A stretch of 64,000 nucleotides of DNA from Comamonas phosphati (GTDB lineage: Bacteria > Pseudomonadota > Gammaproteobacteria > Burkholderiales > Burkholderiaceae_C), in NCBI RefSeq assembly GCF_014637085.1, contig NZ_BMEU01000001.1, positions 266,487 through 330,486 of the forward strand, read 5' to 3'. The notes below the pieces were generated by a model. It had not been told where the DNA came from. It was given only the letters and a program-made list of their open reading frames with translations, and ran no database searches. Made by a program: the position numbers and the translations under genes. This document shows positions 38,471 to 48,583 of this stretch, piece by piece (the stretch's first letter is position 1; every line of letters starts with the position of its first letter).

Positions 38471-38514
38471 AAAAAAGAAGAGCTGCAAGCGCTTGCTGTT
38501 CAAGCACTTGCAGC
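38471..38514 (-). terminator. Palindrome with T-run between frmA and fghA
   Basis: GCTGCAAGCGCTTG (38482-38495) and CAAGCACTTGCAGC (38501-38514) form a 14-bp stem with one mismatch; on the minus strand it is followed by CTTCTTTTTT. This is terminator-shaped but lies immediately before the fghA ribosome site. The AGCTGCAAGCGCTTG palindrome is, from memory, a frequent small repeat in Comamonadaceae. Confidence 0.65.
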
Positions 38515-38586
38515 ATGTTTCATATCAAGAATGGCATTTGGTAAGCGTCATTTGCTCTCTTATTGAGAGCTGTGAATGGCGCCGCC

Positions 38587-39813
<1,227 letters not shown>

Positions 39814-39862
39814 TCATGGCAGATGCTTCAATCGGCCAAGTTCCTTGGCTCGGCTCACTCGT

Positions 39863-40894
39863 ATGCAACACCGACATCCCCACCCTCATCTGATCGACCT
39901 CATTGTCTATCCGGGCTTCAAGGCCCTGGAGGCCATAGGCCCCATGTCCGTGTTCGACTACGCCAATGTGCACCTGCGCGCACGCGGCCGAAGCGACGGC
40001 TACCAGGTGCGCATCACGGCCGCGCGCAAGGGGATGGTGAAATCGGACACGCTGATGGCGCTGGAGGCCACGCAGTCGCTGGCCGAGCTGCGCGAGCAGG
40101 GCACGGGCTGCACGGTGATCGTGGTCGGCTCGCGCCATATCGAGCAGGTGCTGGGCGCCTCGGCCGAGCTGGTGCAGTGGCTGCAGGCCGCGGCGCCTGC
40201 GGTGGCGCGCCTGATCGCGCTGTGCTCGGGCAGCTTCTTCCTGGCCGAGGCCGGTTTGCTCGACGGCCGCCGCGCGGCCACGCACTGGAGCGTGGCGGGC
40301 GCCCTGGCCCAGCGCTACCCGCGCGTGCAGGTGGATGCCGATGCCATCTATGTGCGCGACGAGATCCACGACGGCGATGCCGGTGCCGGCGCTCGCCAGC
40401 TGTGGACCTCGGCGGGCGTCACGGCCGGCATCGATCTGGCGCTGGCCCTGGTGGAGCAGGACTTCGGCCACGCGCTGGCGCTGGAGGTGGCGCGCGATCT
40501 GGTCATGTACCTCAAGCGGCCCGGCGGCCAGTCCCAGTTCAGCGTGCCGCTGGCCGCGCAATCCACGCGCCACCGCGGCGTGCAGGCCGTGCAGCAGTGG
40601 GTGCTGGCGCACCTGGCCGAGCCCCTGACCCTGGCGCAGATGGCCGAGCAGGCCGCCATGAGCGAGCGGCATTTCCGGCGCGTGTTCCAGCAGGAAACGG
40701 GCCAGAGCCCTTCGGCCTTCGCGGAAACCGCAAGGCTGGAGGCGGCCAAGCAGCTGCTGGAAAACCGCAGCCAATGGCCGCTCAAGACCGTGGCCGCGCA
40801 TGTGGGCCTGGGTTCGGAGCAGGCGCTGCGCCACCTGTTCGTGAAGCGGCTGGGGATTACGCCCCAGGCCTACCGCGAGCGGTTCGGGGACTGA
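39863..40894 (+). CDS. GlxA-family AraC-type transcriptional regulator
   Basis: 343 residues from the ATG at 39863. The N-terminal DJ-1/PfpI-like domain (HLIDLIVYPGFKALEAIGPM) has LIALCSGSFFLAEAGLLDGR, with a Cys at the nucleophile-elbow position. The C-terminal AraC domain has two HTH motifs (LTLAQMAEQAAMSERHFRRV and WPLKTVAAHVGLGSEQALRH). Relatives regulate glycine-betaine, carnitine or nitrile catabolism. No target operon is evident beyond divergent frmA. The ribosome site is weak. Confidence 0.9.
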   Translation: MQHRHPHPHLIDLIVYPGFKALEAIGPMSVFDYANVHLRARGRSDGYQVRITAARKGMVKSDTLMALEATQSLAELREQGTGCTVIVVGSRHIEQVLGASAELVQWLQAAAPAVARLIALCSGSFFLAEAGLLDGRRAATHWSVAGALAQRYPRVQVDADAIYVRDEIHDGDAGAGARQLWTSAGVTAGIDLALALVEQDFGHALALEVARDLVMYLKRPGGQSQFSVPLAAQSTRHRGVQAVQQWVLAHLAEPLTLAQMAEQAAMSERHFRRVFQQETGQSPSAFAETARLEAAKQLLENRSQWPLKTVAAHVGLGSEQALRHLFVKRLGITPQAYRERFGD

Positions 40895-40906
40895 GGCCGC
40901 ATGGCC

Positions 40907-41251
40907 TCAGCCGAAGTAGTCCAGCGCGCGCTTGAGTTCGGAAAAATGCCGGGCGGCATGTGGCGGTGGCTGCTCCGGCATGGCGGCTGGCTGGGCGGGG
41001 TGGATCAGCTGGGTCAGGTCCAGTGCCGGGTTGATCTGCCACAGGCAGGCCACGTAAGTGGCCATGGCCACCGAGGCGTCGCCGCGTTCCAGGCGGGCCA
41101 TGGTGGGTTGGGAAATGCCCAGCCGCCCGGCCCATTGCGCCTGGGTTTCGCCGCGGCTCTTGCGCGTGGCGACCAGGCATTGCGCCAGCTGCTCTATCTG
41201 CGCGAGGATGGCCGGCGGGAAGTCGGCGGGGCTGGTGTTCTGGCGGGGCAT
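40907..41251 (-). CDS. XRE-family helix-turn-helix regulator
   Basis: 114 residues from the ATG at 41251 (the frame is open to 41320). One HTH, GETQAQWAGRLGISQPTMAR-LERGD, lies at about residues 36-60, similar to HipB-type antitoxins. No hipA or other toxin gene lies next to it, so it is a solitary regulator or a separated antitoxin. The C-terminus is proline-rich, with FSELKRALDYFG at the end. Confidence 0.82.
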   Translation of the reverse strand: MPRQNTSPADFPPAILAQIEQLAQCLVATRKSRGETQAQWAGRLGISQPTMARLERGDASVAMATYVACLWQINPALDLTQLIHPAQPAAMPEQPPPHAARHFSELKRALDYFG

Positions 41252-41294
41252 GGAGGTTTCAAGGTCTTCCAGGTACTGCGTTGTGCCGCCATGC

Positions 41295-42596
41295 TCAGGA
41301 TGGCTTCTTGGCGGCATCAAGGGCCGCCGCGGCGCGCAGCTTGTCCTTCTTGCTCATGCGCCGGCCCTTGATGCCGCCGTTGCCGTCCTGGGCCACGGAC
41401 GGGGGCGGCGGGGCTTCGGTGGTCTCGAAGCCGGGCACCTGTTCCAGCGCCAGGTCCAGTTGGTTGCGCTTGCAGATCAGCTGCCAGTGCCCGGTATCGG
41501 CCGGTGTCACGAAAGTGATGGCCATGCCTGCATGCCCGGCGCGGCCGGTGCGGCCGATGCGGTGAATATAGTCGGCGCTCGAGCGGGGCAGGTCGTAGTT
41601 GACGACCACGGGCAGCTGCGCGATGTCGATGCCGCGCGCGGCCAGGTCGGTGGTGATGAGCAGCTGCCAGCGCCTGGCCTTGAACTGCTCCAGCACCTCG
41701 CGGCGCGCGCCCTGGCTCATGTCGCCGTGGAAGGTGGTGGCATAGATGCCGGCGCGGTAGAGCTTGTCGGCCAGCATCTCGGCCGTGTGCCGCTTGGCCA
41801 CGAAGACCAGCACGCGCTCCCAGTCCTCGCCGGTGTTTTCCTGGCTGACCAGCTGGCGCAGCAGCTGGGTGCGGCGCGCGCTGTCCACCGCCATGGCGCG
41901 CTGGGTGATGTGGGCGGGGCTGGCGGCATGCTCGGATTGCTCCGCCGCATCGACCTGGGCGCGCACGGGCTCGTGCAGCAGGCCGGCGGCCAGCGCTTCC
42001 ACATGCTGCGCAAAGGTGGCCGAGAACAGCAGGGTCTGGCGCTGGCGCGGCAGCAGGGCCAGCACGCGGTTCAGTTCTTCGGCAAAGCCCGGGTCCAGCA
42101 GGCGGTCGGCTTCGTCCAGCACCAGGTGCTGCACGGCGTTCAGGCGCACGGCGTTGTGCGCCACCAGGTCCAGCAGGCGCCCGGGCGTGGCCACCAGAAA
42201 GTCGGCACTGCCGCGCAGCTGCATCATCTGCGGGTTGATGGACACGCCGCCATAGGCCACGCGGCAGCGCGGGCTCGGCTGCATATGCCGCACCAGGTCG
42301 CTCAGCGTCTCGTGCACCTGCAGGGCCAGTTCGCGCGTGGGCACCAGGATCAGGGTGCCCAGCGTGCGCACAAAGCCGGTGCGGGCCTGTGCGGCGCCAG
42401 AGGCCGGCCATTGCTGCAGCAGCGGCAGCAGATAGGCCGCGGTCTTGCCCGAACCCGTGGGCGCGCAGGCCCGGAGATCGCGCCCGGCCAGCACGGCGGG
42501 CACGGCCTGCTGCTGGATGGGCGTGGGTTCGGCCAGCCCCAGATCAAGGGCTGCATTCACAAGCTCGGAGCGCAGGCCGAGGGTGGCAAAGGACAT
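41295..42596 (-). CDS. DEAD-box RNA helicase, RhlE-like
   Basis: 433 residues from the ATG at 42596. It has the Q motif (LGLAEPTPIQQQAVPAVLAG), motif I APTGSGKTAAY, motif II VLDEADRLLD, motif III SATF, and motifs V-VI TTDLAARGIDI and HRIGRTGRAGH. The C-terminal tail is short and basic (KGRRMSKKDKLRAAAALDAA), as in RhlE-type helicases that remodel rRNA and mRNA structure. The frame stays open far upstream, but that part overlaps the divergent oxidoreductase gene and is spurious. Confidence 0.94.
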   Translation of the reverse strand: MSFATLGLRSELVNAALDLGLAEPTPIQQQAVPAVLAGRDLRACAPTGSGKTAAYLLPLLQQWPASGAAQARTGFVRTLGTLILVPTRELALQVHETLSDLVRHMQPSPRCRVAYGGVSINPQMMQLRGSADFLVATPGRLLDLVAHNAVRLNAVQHLVLDEADRLLDPGFAEELNRVLALLPRQRQTLLFSATFAQHVEALAAGLLHEPVRAQVDAAEQSEHAASPAHITQRAMAVDSARRTQLLRQLVSQENTGEDWERVLVFVAKRHTAEMLADKLYRAGIYATTFHGDMSQGARREVLEQFKARRWQLLITTDLAARGIDIAQLPVVVNYDLPRSSADYIHRIGRTGRAGHAGMAITFVTPADTGHWQLICKRNQLDLALEQVPGFETTEAPPPPSVAQDGNGGIKGRRMSKKDKLRAAAALDAAKKPS

Positions 42597-42782
42597 GGTG
42601 GACAGGGGGAAAAGAAGAAAAGGGCATGCCGGAGGGCGCGAAGACGGGGCGGCGGCAAGGCTGGTGGCGCATTGTCCGCGAATTGCGGCATCGCAGTGCT
42701 GCACAAGGGAAAGGCCGCGGACGATACATTCGCTGCAGGCGGGCGTGTGCCCGCTGCAAACCCGAGAGGCAAGGAGACGTTC

Positions 42783-43766
42783 ATGGCACAGGCCATTGTG
42801 ATCACGGAATACGGCGGCCCCGAAGTGCTGCAGATCGCCACGGTGGAATCCAAGCCGCTGGCGCAGGGCCAGGTGCGTGTGCAGCACACGCGCATCGGCG
42901 TGAATTTCCACGACATCTATGTGCGCTCGGGCCTGTACAAGACGCTGGCGCTGCCGGGTACGCCCGGCATCGAGGCCGTGGGCGTGGTGGTCCAGGTGGG
43001 CGAGGGCGTGGCGCGCTGGAAGGTGGGCGACCGCGTGGCCTATGTGTCCTCGGCCTATGCCATTTATGCCACCGAGCGCGTGATCGCTGCCGACGAGCTG
43101 ATTGCCGTGCCCGACGACCTCAGCGACGAGCTCGTGGCTTCCAGCCTGCTGCGCGGGCTGACGGCCGATGTGCTGCTGCATCGCGTGGCGCGCGTGGCCG
43201 AGGGCTCGCGCATTCTGGTGCAGGCGGCCGGCGGCGGCATGGGGCAGATCCTGTGCCAGTGGGGCACGCGGCTGGGCGCCATGGTCATCGGTACGGCGGG
43301 CAGCGATGCCACGGCGAAGAAGGCCGGCCAGGCGGGCTGCGTGGAAGTGATCCGCTACCGCGGCGAAGGCGCGCTGGACGTGGCCGCGCGCGTGATGGAC
43401 ATCACCCAGGGCTACGGCGTGGACGTGGCCTATGACGGCGTAGGGCGCGACAGCTTCGATGGTTCGCTGGCCAGCCTGGCCTTCGGCGGTCAGCTGGTGA
43501 TGTATGGCCAGTCCTCGGGGCCGGTGCCGCCGCTGGAGATGCCGCGCCTGGCGGCCCGCTCGGCCAGCGTGTGCCGACCCATGGTGTTCCATTTCGTGCG
43601 CCACCCCAAGGAGCGCGAGGCCATGGCCCAGCGCGTGTTCGAGGCGCTGCGCAAAAAGCATTTCCGCATGGCCGAGCCCAAGTCCTTTGCGCTGGCCGAT
43701 GCGGCGGCCGCGCACCGCGAGCTGGAAGCCCACGGCGCCATGGTGCCCATTCTGCTGCTGCCTTGA
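42783..43766 (+). CDS. Quinone oxidoreductase, zeta-crystallin/QOR type
   Basis: 327 residues from the ATG at 42783. It is a medium-chain dehydrogenase without zinc ligands: VITEYGGPEVLQIATVESKP, FHDIYVRSGLYKTLALPGTP-GIEAVG, and the NADPH loop ILVQAAGGGMGQILCQWGTR. Members reduce quinones one electron at a time with NADPH. The gene is divergent from the DEAD-box helicase. Confidence 0.93.
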   Translation: MAQAIVITEYGGPEVLQIATVESKPLAQGQVRVQHTRIGVNFHDIYVRSGLYKTLALPGTPGIEAVGVVVQVGEGVARWKVGDRVAYVSSAYAIYATERVIAADELIAVPDDLSDELVASSLLRGLTADVLLHRVARVAEGSRILVQAAGGGMGQILCQWGTRLGAMVIGTAGSDATAKKAGQAGCVEVIRYRGEGALDVAARVMDITQGYGVDVAYDGVGRDSFDGSLASLAFGGQLVMYGQSSGPVPPLEMPRLAARSASVCRPMVFHFVRHPKEREAMAQRVFEALRKKHFRMAEPKSFALADAAAAHRELEAHGAMVPILLLP

Positions 43767-43773
43767 TGATGCT

Positions 43774-43869
43774 ATGAAATTGAAAGCTTCTGGTGAAGAT
43801 ATTGCAATGATTTCGTTGTTTGATGATCGTGAAATCGCTGCGGTACCTACGTTGAAAGCTCCTCTTTGA
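43774..43869 (+). CDS. Possible 31-residue peptide gene in an AT-rich patch
   Basis: The frame MKLKASGEDIAMISLFDD and so on to TLKAPL starts 7 bases after the quinone oxidoreductase stop. By hand count 38 of its 96 bases are G or C (about 40%), far below its surroundings. The ribosome site is unclear. It may be a recent insertion or a repeat rather than a gene. Confidence 0.2.
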   Translation: MKLKASGEDIAMISLFDDREIAAVPTLKAPL

Positions 43870-43895
43870 ATAGCTGCCTGGATTGTGCGGCCAAA

Positions 43896-43933
43896 GAAAA
43901 AGCCCGCAGGACTTGCAGTCTGCGGGCTTTTTT
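43896..43933. terminator. Bidirectional terminator between qor and gltA
   Basis: GCCCGCAG (43902-43909) and CTGCGGGC (43920-43927), flanked by AAAAA and TTTTTT, lie between convergent genes and suit both directions. It is the likely end of the sdh-gltA transcript. Confidence 0.9.
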
Positions 43934-43968
43934 GTGCAGATCCGGCAAGCCGGACCTGGCCACTCCCA

Positions 43969-45279
43969 TCAACGCTGGGCGATGGGCTTGACGTCGCGCG
44001 ACACGGCGCCGGTGAACAGCTGGCGGGGACGGCCGATCTTGTACTCGGGGTCGGCCATCTGCTCGTTGAGCTGGGCGATCCAGCCCACGGTGCGGGCCAG
44101 GGCGAAGATGCCGGTGAACAGGTTCACGGGGATGCCGATGGCGCGCTGCACGATGCCGGAGTAGAAGTCCACGTTCGGGTAGAGCTTGCGCTGCACGAAG
44201 TAGTCGTCTTCCAGGGCGATTTTTTCCAGCTTCTTGGCCAGGGCGAACAGGGGGTCGTTCTCCAGGCCCAGCTCGGCCAGGATCTCGTTGCAGGTTTCCT
44301 GCATCAGCTTGGCGCGGGGGTCGTAGTTCTTGTAGACGCGGTGGCCGAAGCCCATCAGCTTGACGCCGCTGGTCTTGTCCTTGACCTGCTCCATGAACTC
44401 GCCGACCTTCTCGATGCCGCCGTTGCGCTGGATGTCTTCCAGCATGTTCAGGCAGGCTTCGTTGGCGCCGCCGTGGGCAGGGCCCCACAGGCAGGCCACG
44501 CCGGCGGAGATGGCGGCGAAGGGGTTGGTACCCGAGGAGCCGCACAGGCGCACGGTGGAGGTGGAGGCGTTCTGCTCGTGGTCTGCGTGCAGGATGAAGA
44601 TGCGGTCCAGCGCGCGCTCGACCACGGGGTTGACCTTGTACTCTTCGCAGGGGTTGCCGAACATCATGCGCATGAAGTTGCCTGCGTAGGACAGGTTGTT
44701 CTGCGGGTACATGTAGGGCTGGCCCGTGCCGTATTTGTAGGCCATGGCCACGAGCGTGGGCATCTTGGCGATCAGGCGGATCGCGGCGATGTTGCGGTGC
44801 TCGGGGTTGTTGATGTCGGTGCTGTCGTGGTAGAAGGCCGACATGCCGCCCACCAGGCCGGTCAGCACGGCCATGGGGTGAGCGTCACGGCGGAAGCCGC
44901 GCAGGAAGAACTGCATCTGCTCGTGGACCATGGTGTGCTGGGTCACGGTGTGCTCGAAGTCTGCCTTCTGCTGCTCGTTGGGCAGCTCGCCGTACAGCAG
45001 CAGGTAGCAGGTTTCGAGGAAGTTGCAGTTCTTGGCCAGCTGCTCGATGGGGTAGCCGCGGTACAGCAGCTCGCCCTTGTCGCCATCGATGTAGGTGATG
45101 GCCGATTGGCAGGCAGCGGTAGAGAGGAAGCCCGGGTCATAGGTGAACATGCCCGTTTGGGCATAGAGCTTGCGGATGTCGATCACATCCGGGCCGATGG
45201 TGCCCTGGTACACGGGCATATCCACACTGGGAGCGCCGTTGCTGAAAGACAGCGTTGCTTTGTTGTCAGCGAGTTTCAT
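43969..45279 (-). CDS. gltA: Citrate synthase
   Basis: 436 residues from the ATG at 45279, the length of the hexameric NADH-sensitive type II enzymes. Catalytic regions are [17 protein letters not shown] and [17 protein letters not shown]; the N-terminal small domain begins with [20 protein letters not shown]. It condenses oxaloacetate and acetyl-CoA. It is the last gene of the sdhCDABE-gltA operon; a TTG codon six bases upstream is less likely as a start. Confidence 0.97.
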   Translation of the reverse strand: MKLADNKATLSFSNGAPSVDMPVYQGTIGPDVIDIRKLYAQTGMFTYDPGFLSTAACQSAITYIDGDKGELLYRGYPIEQLAKNCNFLETCYLLLYGELPNEQQKADFEHTVTQHTMVHEQMQFFLRGFRRDAHPMAVLTGLVGGMSAFYHDSTDINNPEHRNIAAIRLIAKMPTLVAMAYKYGTGQPYMYPQNNLSYAGNFMRMMFGNPCEEYKVNPVVERALDRIFILHADHEQNASTSTVRLCGSSGTNPFAAISAGVACLWGPAHGGANEACLNMLEDIQRNGGIEKVGEFMEQVKDKTSGVKLMGFGHRVYKNYDPRAKLMQETCNEILAELGLENDPLFALAKKLEKIALEDDYFVQRKLYPNVDFYSGIVQRAIGIPVNLFTGIFALARTVGWIAQLNEQMADPEYKIGRPRQLFTGAVSRDVKPIAQR

Positions 45280-45309
45280 TTCCAAACGTCCTTCTCTAGT
45301 TTGCCTAAC

Positions 45310-45603
45310 CTACTGGGGTTGAGCACCGGGCTGGCGCTTGCGCACCAGCTCCAGCACTTCCCTGATTTCTTGGGTGTCGAGTTGTCCTTCTGGTTCCTTG
45401 CGGCGCAGGAAAAGATCCATCAGGTCGTTGTCTGCCAGATCCATCAAGGCAGACAGGCCAGCTGCGTGCTGCTGCGTGAGCTGGCTTCCGTAGGTGGCGA
45501 AGAACTGCTCGATGAACAAATCGTTCTCGACCAGGCCGCGGCGGCAGCGCCACCGCAGCAGGTCGCGCTCACGCTCTTCGAGCAGGGTATTCGTCATACG
45601 CAT
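45310..45603 (-). CDS. sdhE: Succinate dehydrogenase assembly factor 2, SdhE family
   Basis: 97 residues if it starts at 45603, where ATG overlaps the sdhB stop (TGATG); a second ATG at 45597 gives 95. The family motif LRWRCRRGLVENDLFIEQFF contains the RGxxE residues needed to flavinylate SdhA. It acts in the cytoplasm on apo-SdhA; its place in the sdh operon agrees. Confidence 0.94.
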   Translation of the reverse strand: MRMTNTLLEERERDLLRWRCRRGLVENDLFIEQFFATYGSQLTQQHAAGLSALMDLADNDLMDLFLRRKEPEGQLDTQEIREVLELVRKRQPGAQPQ

Positions 45604-46307
45604 CAGATGGTTCGGCGAACCATCAGCTCCTTGATCTTGCCAATGGCTGCGGTGGGGTTCAGGTGCTTGGGGCACACGTCCACGCAGTTCATGATGGTGT
45701 GGCAACGGAAGAGGCGGTACGGATCTTCCAGGTTGTCAAGGCGCTCGCCGGTGGCCGTGTCGCGGCTGTCCGCGATGAAGCGGTAAGCCTGCAGCAGGCC
45801 GGCCGGGCCCACGAATTTGTCGGGGTTCCACCAGAAGCTGGGGCAGCTGGTGGAGCAGCTGGCGCACAGAATGCACTCGTACAGGCCGTTGAGCTCTTCG
45901 CGCTCTTCGGGGGACTGCAGGCGCTCCTTGCTGGGCGATGCATACAGATCGCTTTGCAGATAGGGCTTGATCGAGTGGTACTGCTTGAAGAACTGCGTCA
46001 TGTCCACGATCAGGTCGCGGATCACGGGCAGGCCGGGCAGGGGCTTGAGAACAATGTCGCCCTTGAGGGTGTTCATGTTCGTCAGGCAGGCCAGGCCGTT
46101 CTTGCCGTTGATGTTCATGGCATCGGAGCCGCACACGCCTTCGCGGCAGGAGCGGCGGAAGGCGATGGAGGGGTCCATGGCCTTGAGCTTGATCAGCGCG
46201 TCCAGCAGCATGCGCTCATGGCCGTCCAGCTCGACCTCCACGGTCTGCATGTAGGGCTTGGCATCCTTGTCCGGATCGTAGCGGTAGATTTTGAAAGTAC
46301 GCTTCAT
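45603..46307 (-). CDS. sdhB: Succinate dehydrogenase iron-sulfur subunit
   Basis: 234 residues. The 2Fe-2S ligands are in SCREGVCGSDAMNINGKNGL-AC (near residues 54-75); the 4Fe-4S and 3Fe-4S ligands in CILCASCSTSCPSFWWNPDK (from about residue 144) and CHTIMNCVDVCPKHLNP. It passes electrons from SdhA to quinone. 27 bases separate it from sdhA. Confidence 0.98.
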   Translation of the reverse strand: MKRTFKIYRYDPDKDAKPYMQTVEVELDGHERMLLDALIKLKAMDPSIAFRRSCREGVCGSDAMNINGKNGLACLTNMNTLKGDIVLKPLPGLPVIRDLIVDMTQFFKQYHSIKPYLQSDLYASPSKERLQSPEEREELNGLYECILCASCSTSCPSFWWNPDKFVGPAGLLQAYRFIADSRDTATGERLDNLEDPYRLFRCHTIMNCVDVCPKHLNPTAAIGKIKELMVRRTI

Positions 46308-46334
46308 TTTGATCTTCTCTCGTGGGCTGCTGGA

Positions 46335-48140
46335 TTAGAACGTGCGGACCTTGGGTGGAATGCTGTCCACCGTCAGCGGCTTCATGTTCACGGGCTTGTA
46401 GGTCAGGCTGTTGGTGGCGCTGTGCCACAGGGTGTGCTTGAGCCATTCCTTGTCGTTGCGGCCCAGCGGGAATTCGGCGTGGTCGGCAGGGTGCTCGTAG
46501 TCGTACACGGTGTGTGCGCCGCGGCACTCGTGGCGGGCGGCAGCCGAGGTCATGGTGGCCTGGGCGACTTCGATCAGGTTGTCCACTTCCAGCGCTTCCA
46601 TGCGGGCGGTGTTCCAGACCTTGGACTTGTCCTTGAGCGTGACGGAGGCCACCTTCTCACGCAGTGCGTTGATCTTGGCCACGCCTTCGTCCATGCCCTT
46701 TTGCGTACGGAACACGCCGGCGTGCTGCTGCATGCTCGAGCGGATGTCGTTGGCCAGGTCCTGGGCGTAGATGCCGTCGTTGGAGTTGTCGAGCTGGTTG
46801 AGGCGCTCCAGCGTGCGGTCGCTGGCATCGGCAGGCATGTTCTGGAACTCGCCGTAGCCGCCCACGAACTGCACGATGTGCTTGCCGGCCGACTTGCCGA
46901 AGACCAGCAGGTCCAGCAGCGAGTTCGTGCCCAGGCGGTTGGCACCGTGCACGGACACGGCCGCGCATTCGCCCACGGCGTAGAGGCCGCTGACCACATT
47001 GTTCTTCTCGCCGTCCCAGGCCACCACCTGGCCGTGGATGTTGGTGGGAATGCCGCCCATCTGGTAGTGGATGGTGGGCACCACGGGAATCGGTTCCTTG
47101 GTGATGTCCACGTTGGCGAAGTTGTGGCCGATTTCTTCCACCGAAGGCAGGCGCTTGCGGATGGTGTCGGCACCCAGGTGATCCAGCTTCATCAGGATGT
47201 AGTCCTTGTTGGGACCGCAGCCGCGACCTTCCTTGATTTCCTGGTCCATGGAGCGGGACACGAAGTCGCGCGGAGCCAGGTCCTTCAGCGTGGGAGCGTA
47301 GCGCTCCATGAAGCGTTCGCCTTCGCTGTTGAGCAGGATGGCGCCTTCGCCGCGGCAGCCTTCGGTCAGCAGCACGCCGGCGCCGGCCACGCCGGTGGGG
47401 TGGAACTGCCAGAACTCCAGGTCCTGCAGCGGGATGCCGGCGCGCGCCGCCATGCCCAGGCCGTCGCCGGTGTTGATGAAGGCGTTGGTCGAAGCCTGGA
47501 AGATGCGGCCGGCACCGCCGGTGGCCAGCAGCACGGCCTTGGCGTGCAGCTCGTACAGGTCGCCGGTCTCGAGTTCGATGGCGGTCACGCCGACCACGTC
47601 ACCTTGTTGGTTGCGGATCAGGTCCAGCGCCATCCACTCCACGAAGAAGTTGGTCTTGGACTTGACGTTCTGCTGGTACAGCGTGTGCAGCATGGCGTGG
47701 CCGGTACGGTCGGCCGCGGCGCAGGCGCGCTGCACGGGCTTCTCGCCGTAGTTGGCGGTGTGGCCGCCGAAGGGGCGCTGGTAGATGGTGCCGTCGGGGT
47801 TGCGGTCGAACGGCATGCCGAAGTGCTCGAGTTCCACCACGACCTTGGGGGCTTCGCGGCACATGAATTCCACGGCGTCCTGATCGGACAGCCAGTCGCC
47901 GCCCTTGATGGTGTCGTAGAAGTGATAGTGCCAGTTGTCTTCGCTCATATTGCCCAGCGAAGCGGATACGCCGCCCTGGGCGGCCACGGTGTGCGAGCGG
48001 GTGGGGAAGACCTTGGACAGCGAGGCGACCGACAGGCCGGCGCGCGACAGTTCCAGCGCAGCGCGCAGGCCGGAGCCGCCGGCACCGACGATGACGACGT
48101 CAAACTTGCGCTTGGTGATATTTGCTTTGGTATAGCTCAT
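46335..48140 (-). CDS. sdhA: Succinate dehydrogenase flavoprotein subunit
   Basis: 601 residues. FAD binding is FDVVIVGAGGSGLRAALELS at residue 13; the covalent-FAD His is in SHTVAAQGGVSASLGN near residue 50; the catalytic segment is MEFWQFHPTGVAGAGVLLTE-like (LEFWQFHPTG), and RRGHECRGAH-type active-site Arg residues lie in AARHECRGAHTVYDYEHPAD. It oxidises succinate to fumarate on the cytoplasmic face of the membrane. Confidence 0.98.
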   Translation of the reverse strand: MSYTKANITKRKFDVVIVGAGGSGLRAALELSRAGLSVASLSKVFPTRSHTVAAQGGVSASLGNMSEDNWHYHFYDTIKGGDWLSDQDAVEFMCREAPKVVVELEHFGMPFDRNPDGTIYQRPFGGHTANYGEKPVQRACAAADRTGHAMLHTLYQQNVKSKTNFFVEWMALDLIRNQQGDVVGVTAIELETGDLYELHAKAVLLATGGAGRIFQASTNAFINTGDGLGMAARAGIPLQDLEFWQFHPTGVAGAGVLLTEGCRGEGAILLNSEGERFMERYAPTLKDLAPRDFVSRSMDQEIKEGRGCGPNKDYILMKLDHLGADTIRKRLPSVEEIGHNFANVDITKEPIPVVPTIHYQMGGIPTNIHGQVVAWDGEKNNVVSGLYAVGECAAVSVHGANRLGTNSLLDLLVFGKSAGKHIVQFVGGYGEFQNMPADASDRTLERLNQLDNSNDGIYAQDLANDIRSSMQQHAGVFRTQKGMDEGVAKINALREKVASVTLKDKSKVWNTARMEALEVDNLIEVAQATMTSAAARHECRGAHTVYDYEHPADHAEFPLGRNDKEWLKHTLWHSATNSLTYKPVNMKPLTVDSIPPKVRTF

Positions 48141-48173
48141 TCTTAACCTTCAATCGTGGAGACCGTGTCTCGA

Positions 48174-48539
48174 TCAGAGACGCCACAGAACCTGAATGCC
48201 CCAGCCGACGCAGCCGACCAGCCAGACAATGGTGAAGACCTGGAGCGTGAAGCGCAGGCCTGCGGGCTTGACGTAGTCCATCCAGATGTCGCGCACGCCA
48301 ACCCAGGCGTGCCAGCCCAGCGCCACGAAGACGGCCAGGGTCAGGAATTTCATCCACTGGGGAGCGAAGATGCCGGCCCATTGTTCGTAGCCGATGGGGC
48401 CGCTGGTGGTCAGAAAGCGTACCAGCAGGATCACGGTGTAGAGGGCGATCAGGATGGCGGTGGCGCGCTGTGCGACGAAGTCGCGGGTGCCGTAATGTGC
48501 ACCGACGACGATGCGCTTGGAGCCGTAGTTCACGGACAT
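48174..48539 (-). CDS. sdhD: Succinate dehydrogenase membrane anchor
   Basis: 121 residues from the ATG at 48539. Three membrane helices (AILIALYTVILLVRFLTTSG, FLTLAVFVALGWHAWVGVRD, LQVFTIVWLVGCVGWGIQVL) anchor the complex. The VALGWHAWVGVRDIWMDYV segment carries the conserved His-x-x-x-Gly-Arg/D-Y pattern near the quinone site. It lies between sdhC and sdhA. Confidence 0.93.
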   Translation of the reverse strand: MSVNYGSKRIVVGAHYGTRDFVAQRATAILIALYTVILLVRFLTTSGPIGYEQWAGIFAPQWMKFLTLAVFVALGWHAWVGVRDIWMDYVKPAGLRFTLQVFTIVWLVGCVGWGIQVLWRL

Positions 48540-48583
48540 GGTGGTTTCCTTATCGTGAGATGTTATCGACTGGTGGCTGTATC

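Noticed and set aside
40907-41251. HipBA toxin-antitoxin module
   Set aside because: The HTH protein resembles HipB, but no hipA-like kinase or other toxin lies next to it.
41058-42782. N-terminal extension of the quinone oxidoreductase frame
   Set aside because: It is antisense to the DEAD-box helicase and low-complexity; the true start is the ATG at 42783 where the family sequence begins.
42597-43733. N-terminal extension of the DEAD-box helicase frame
   Set aside because: It overlaps the divergent oxidoreductase gene and has no helicase sequence; the Q motif begins just after the ATG at 42596.
45663-48146. 827-codon frame antisense to sdhB-sdhA
   Set aside because: Shadow of two strongly conserved genes, without its own signals.
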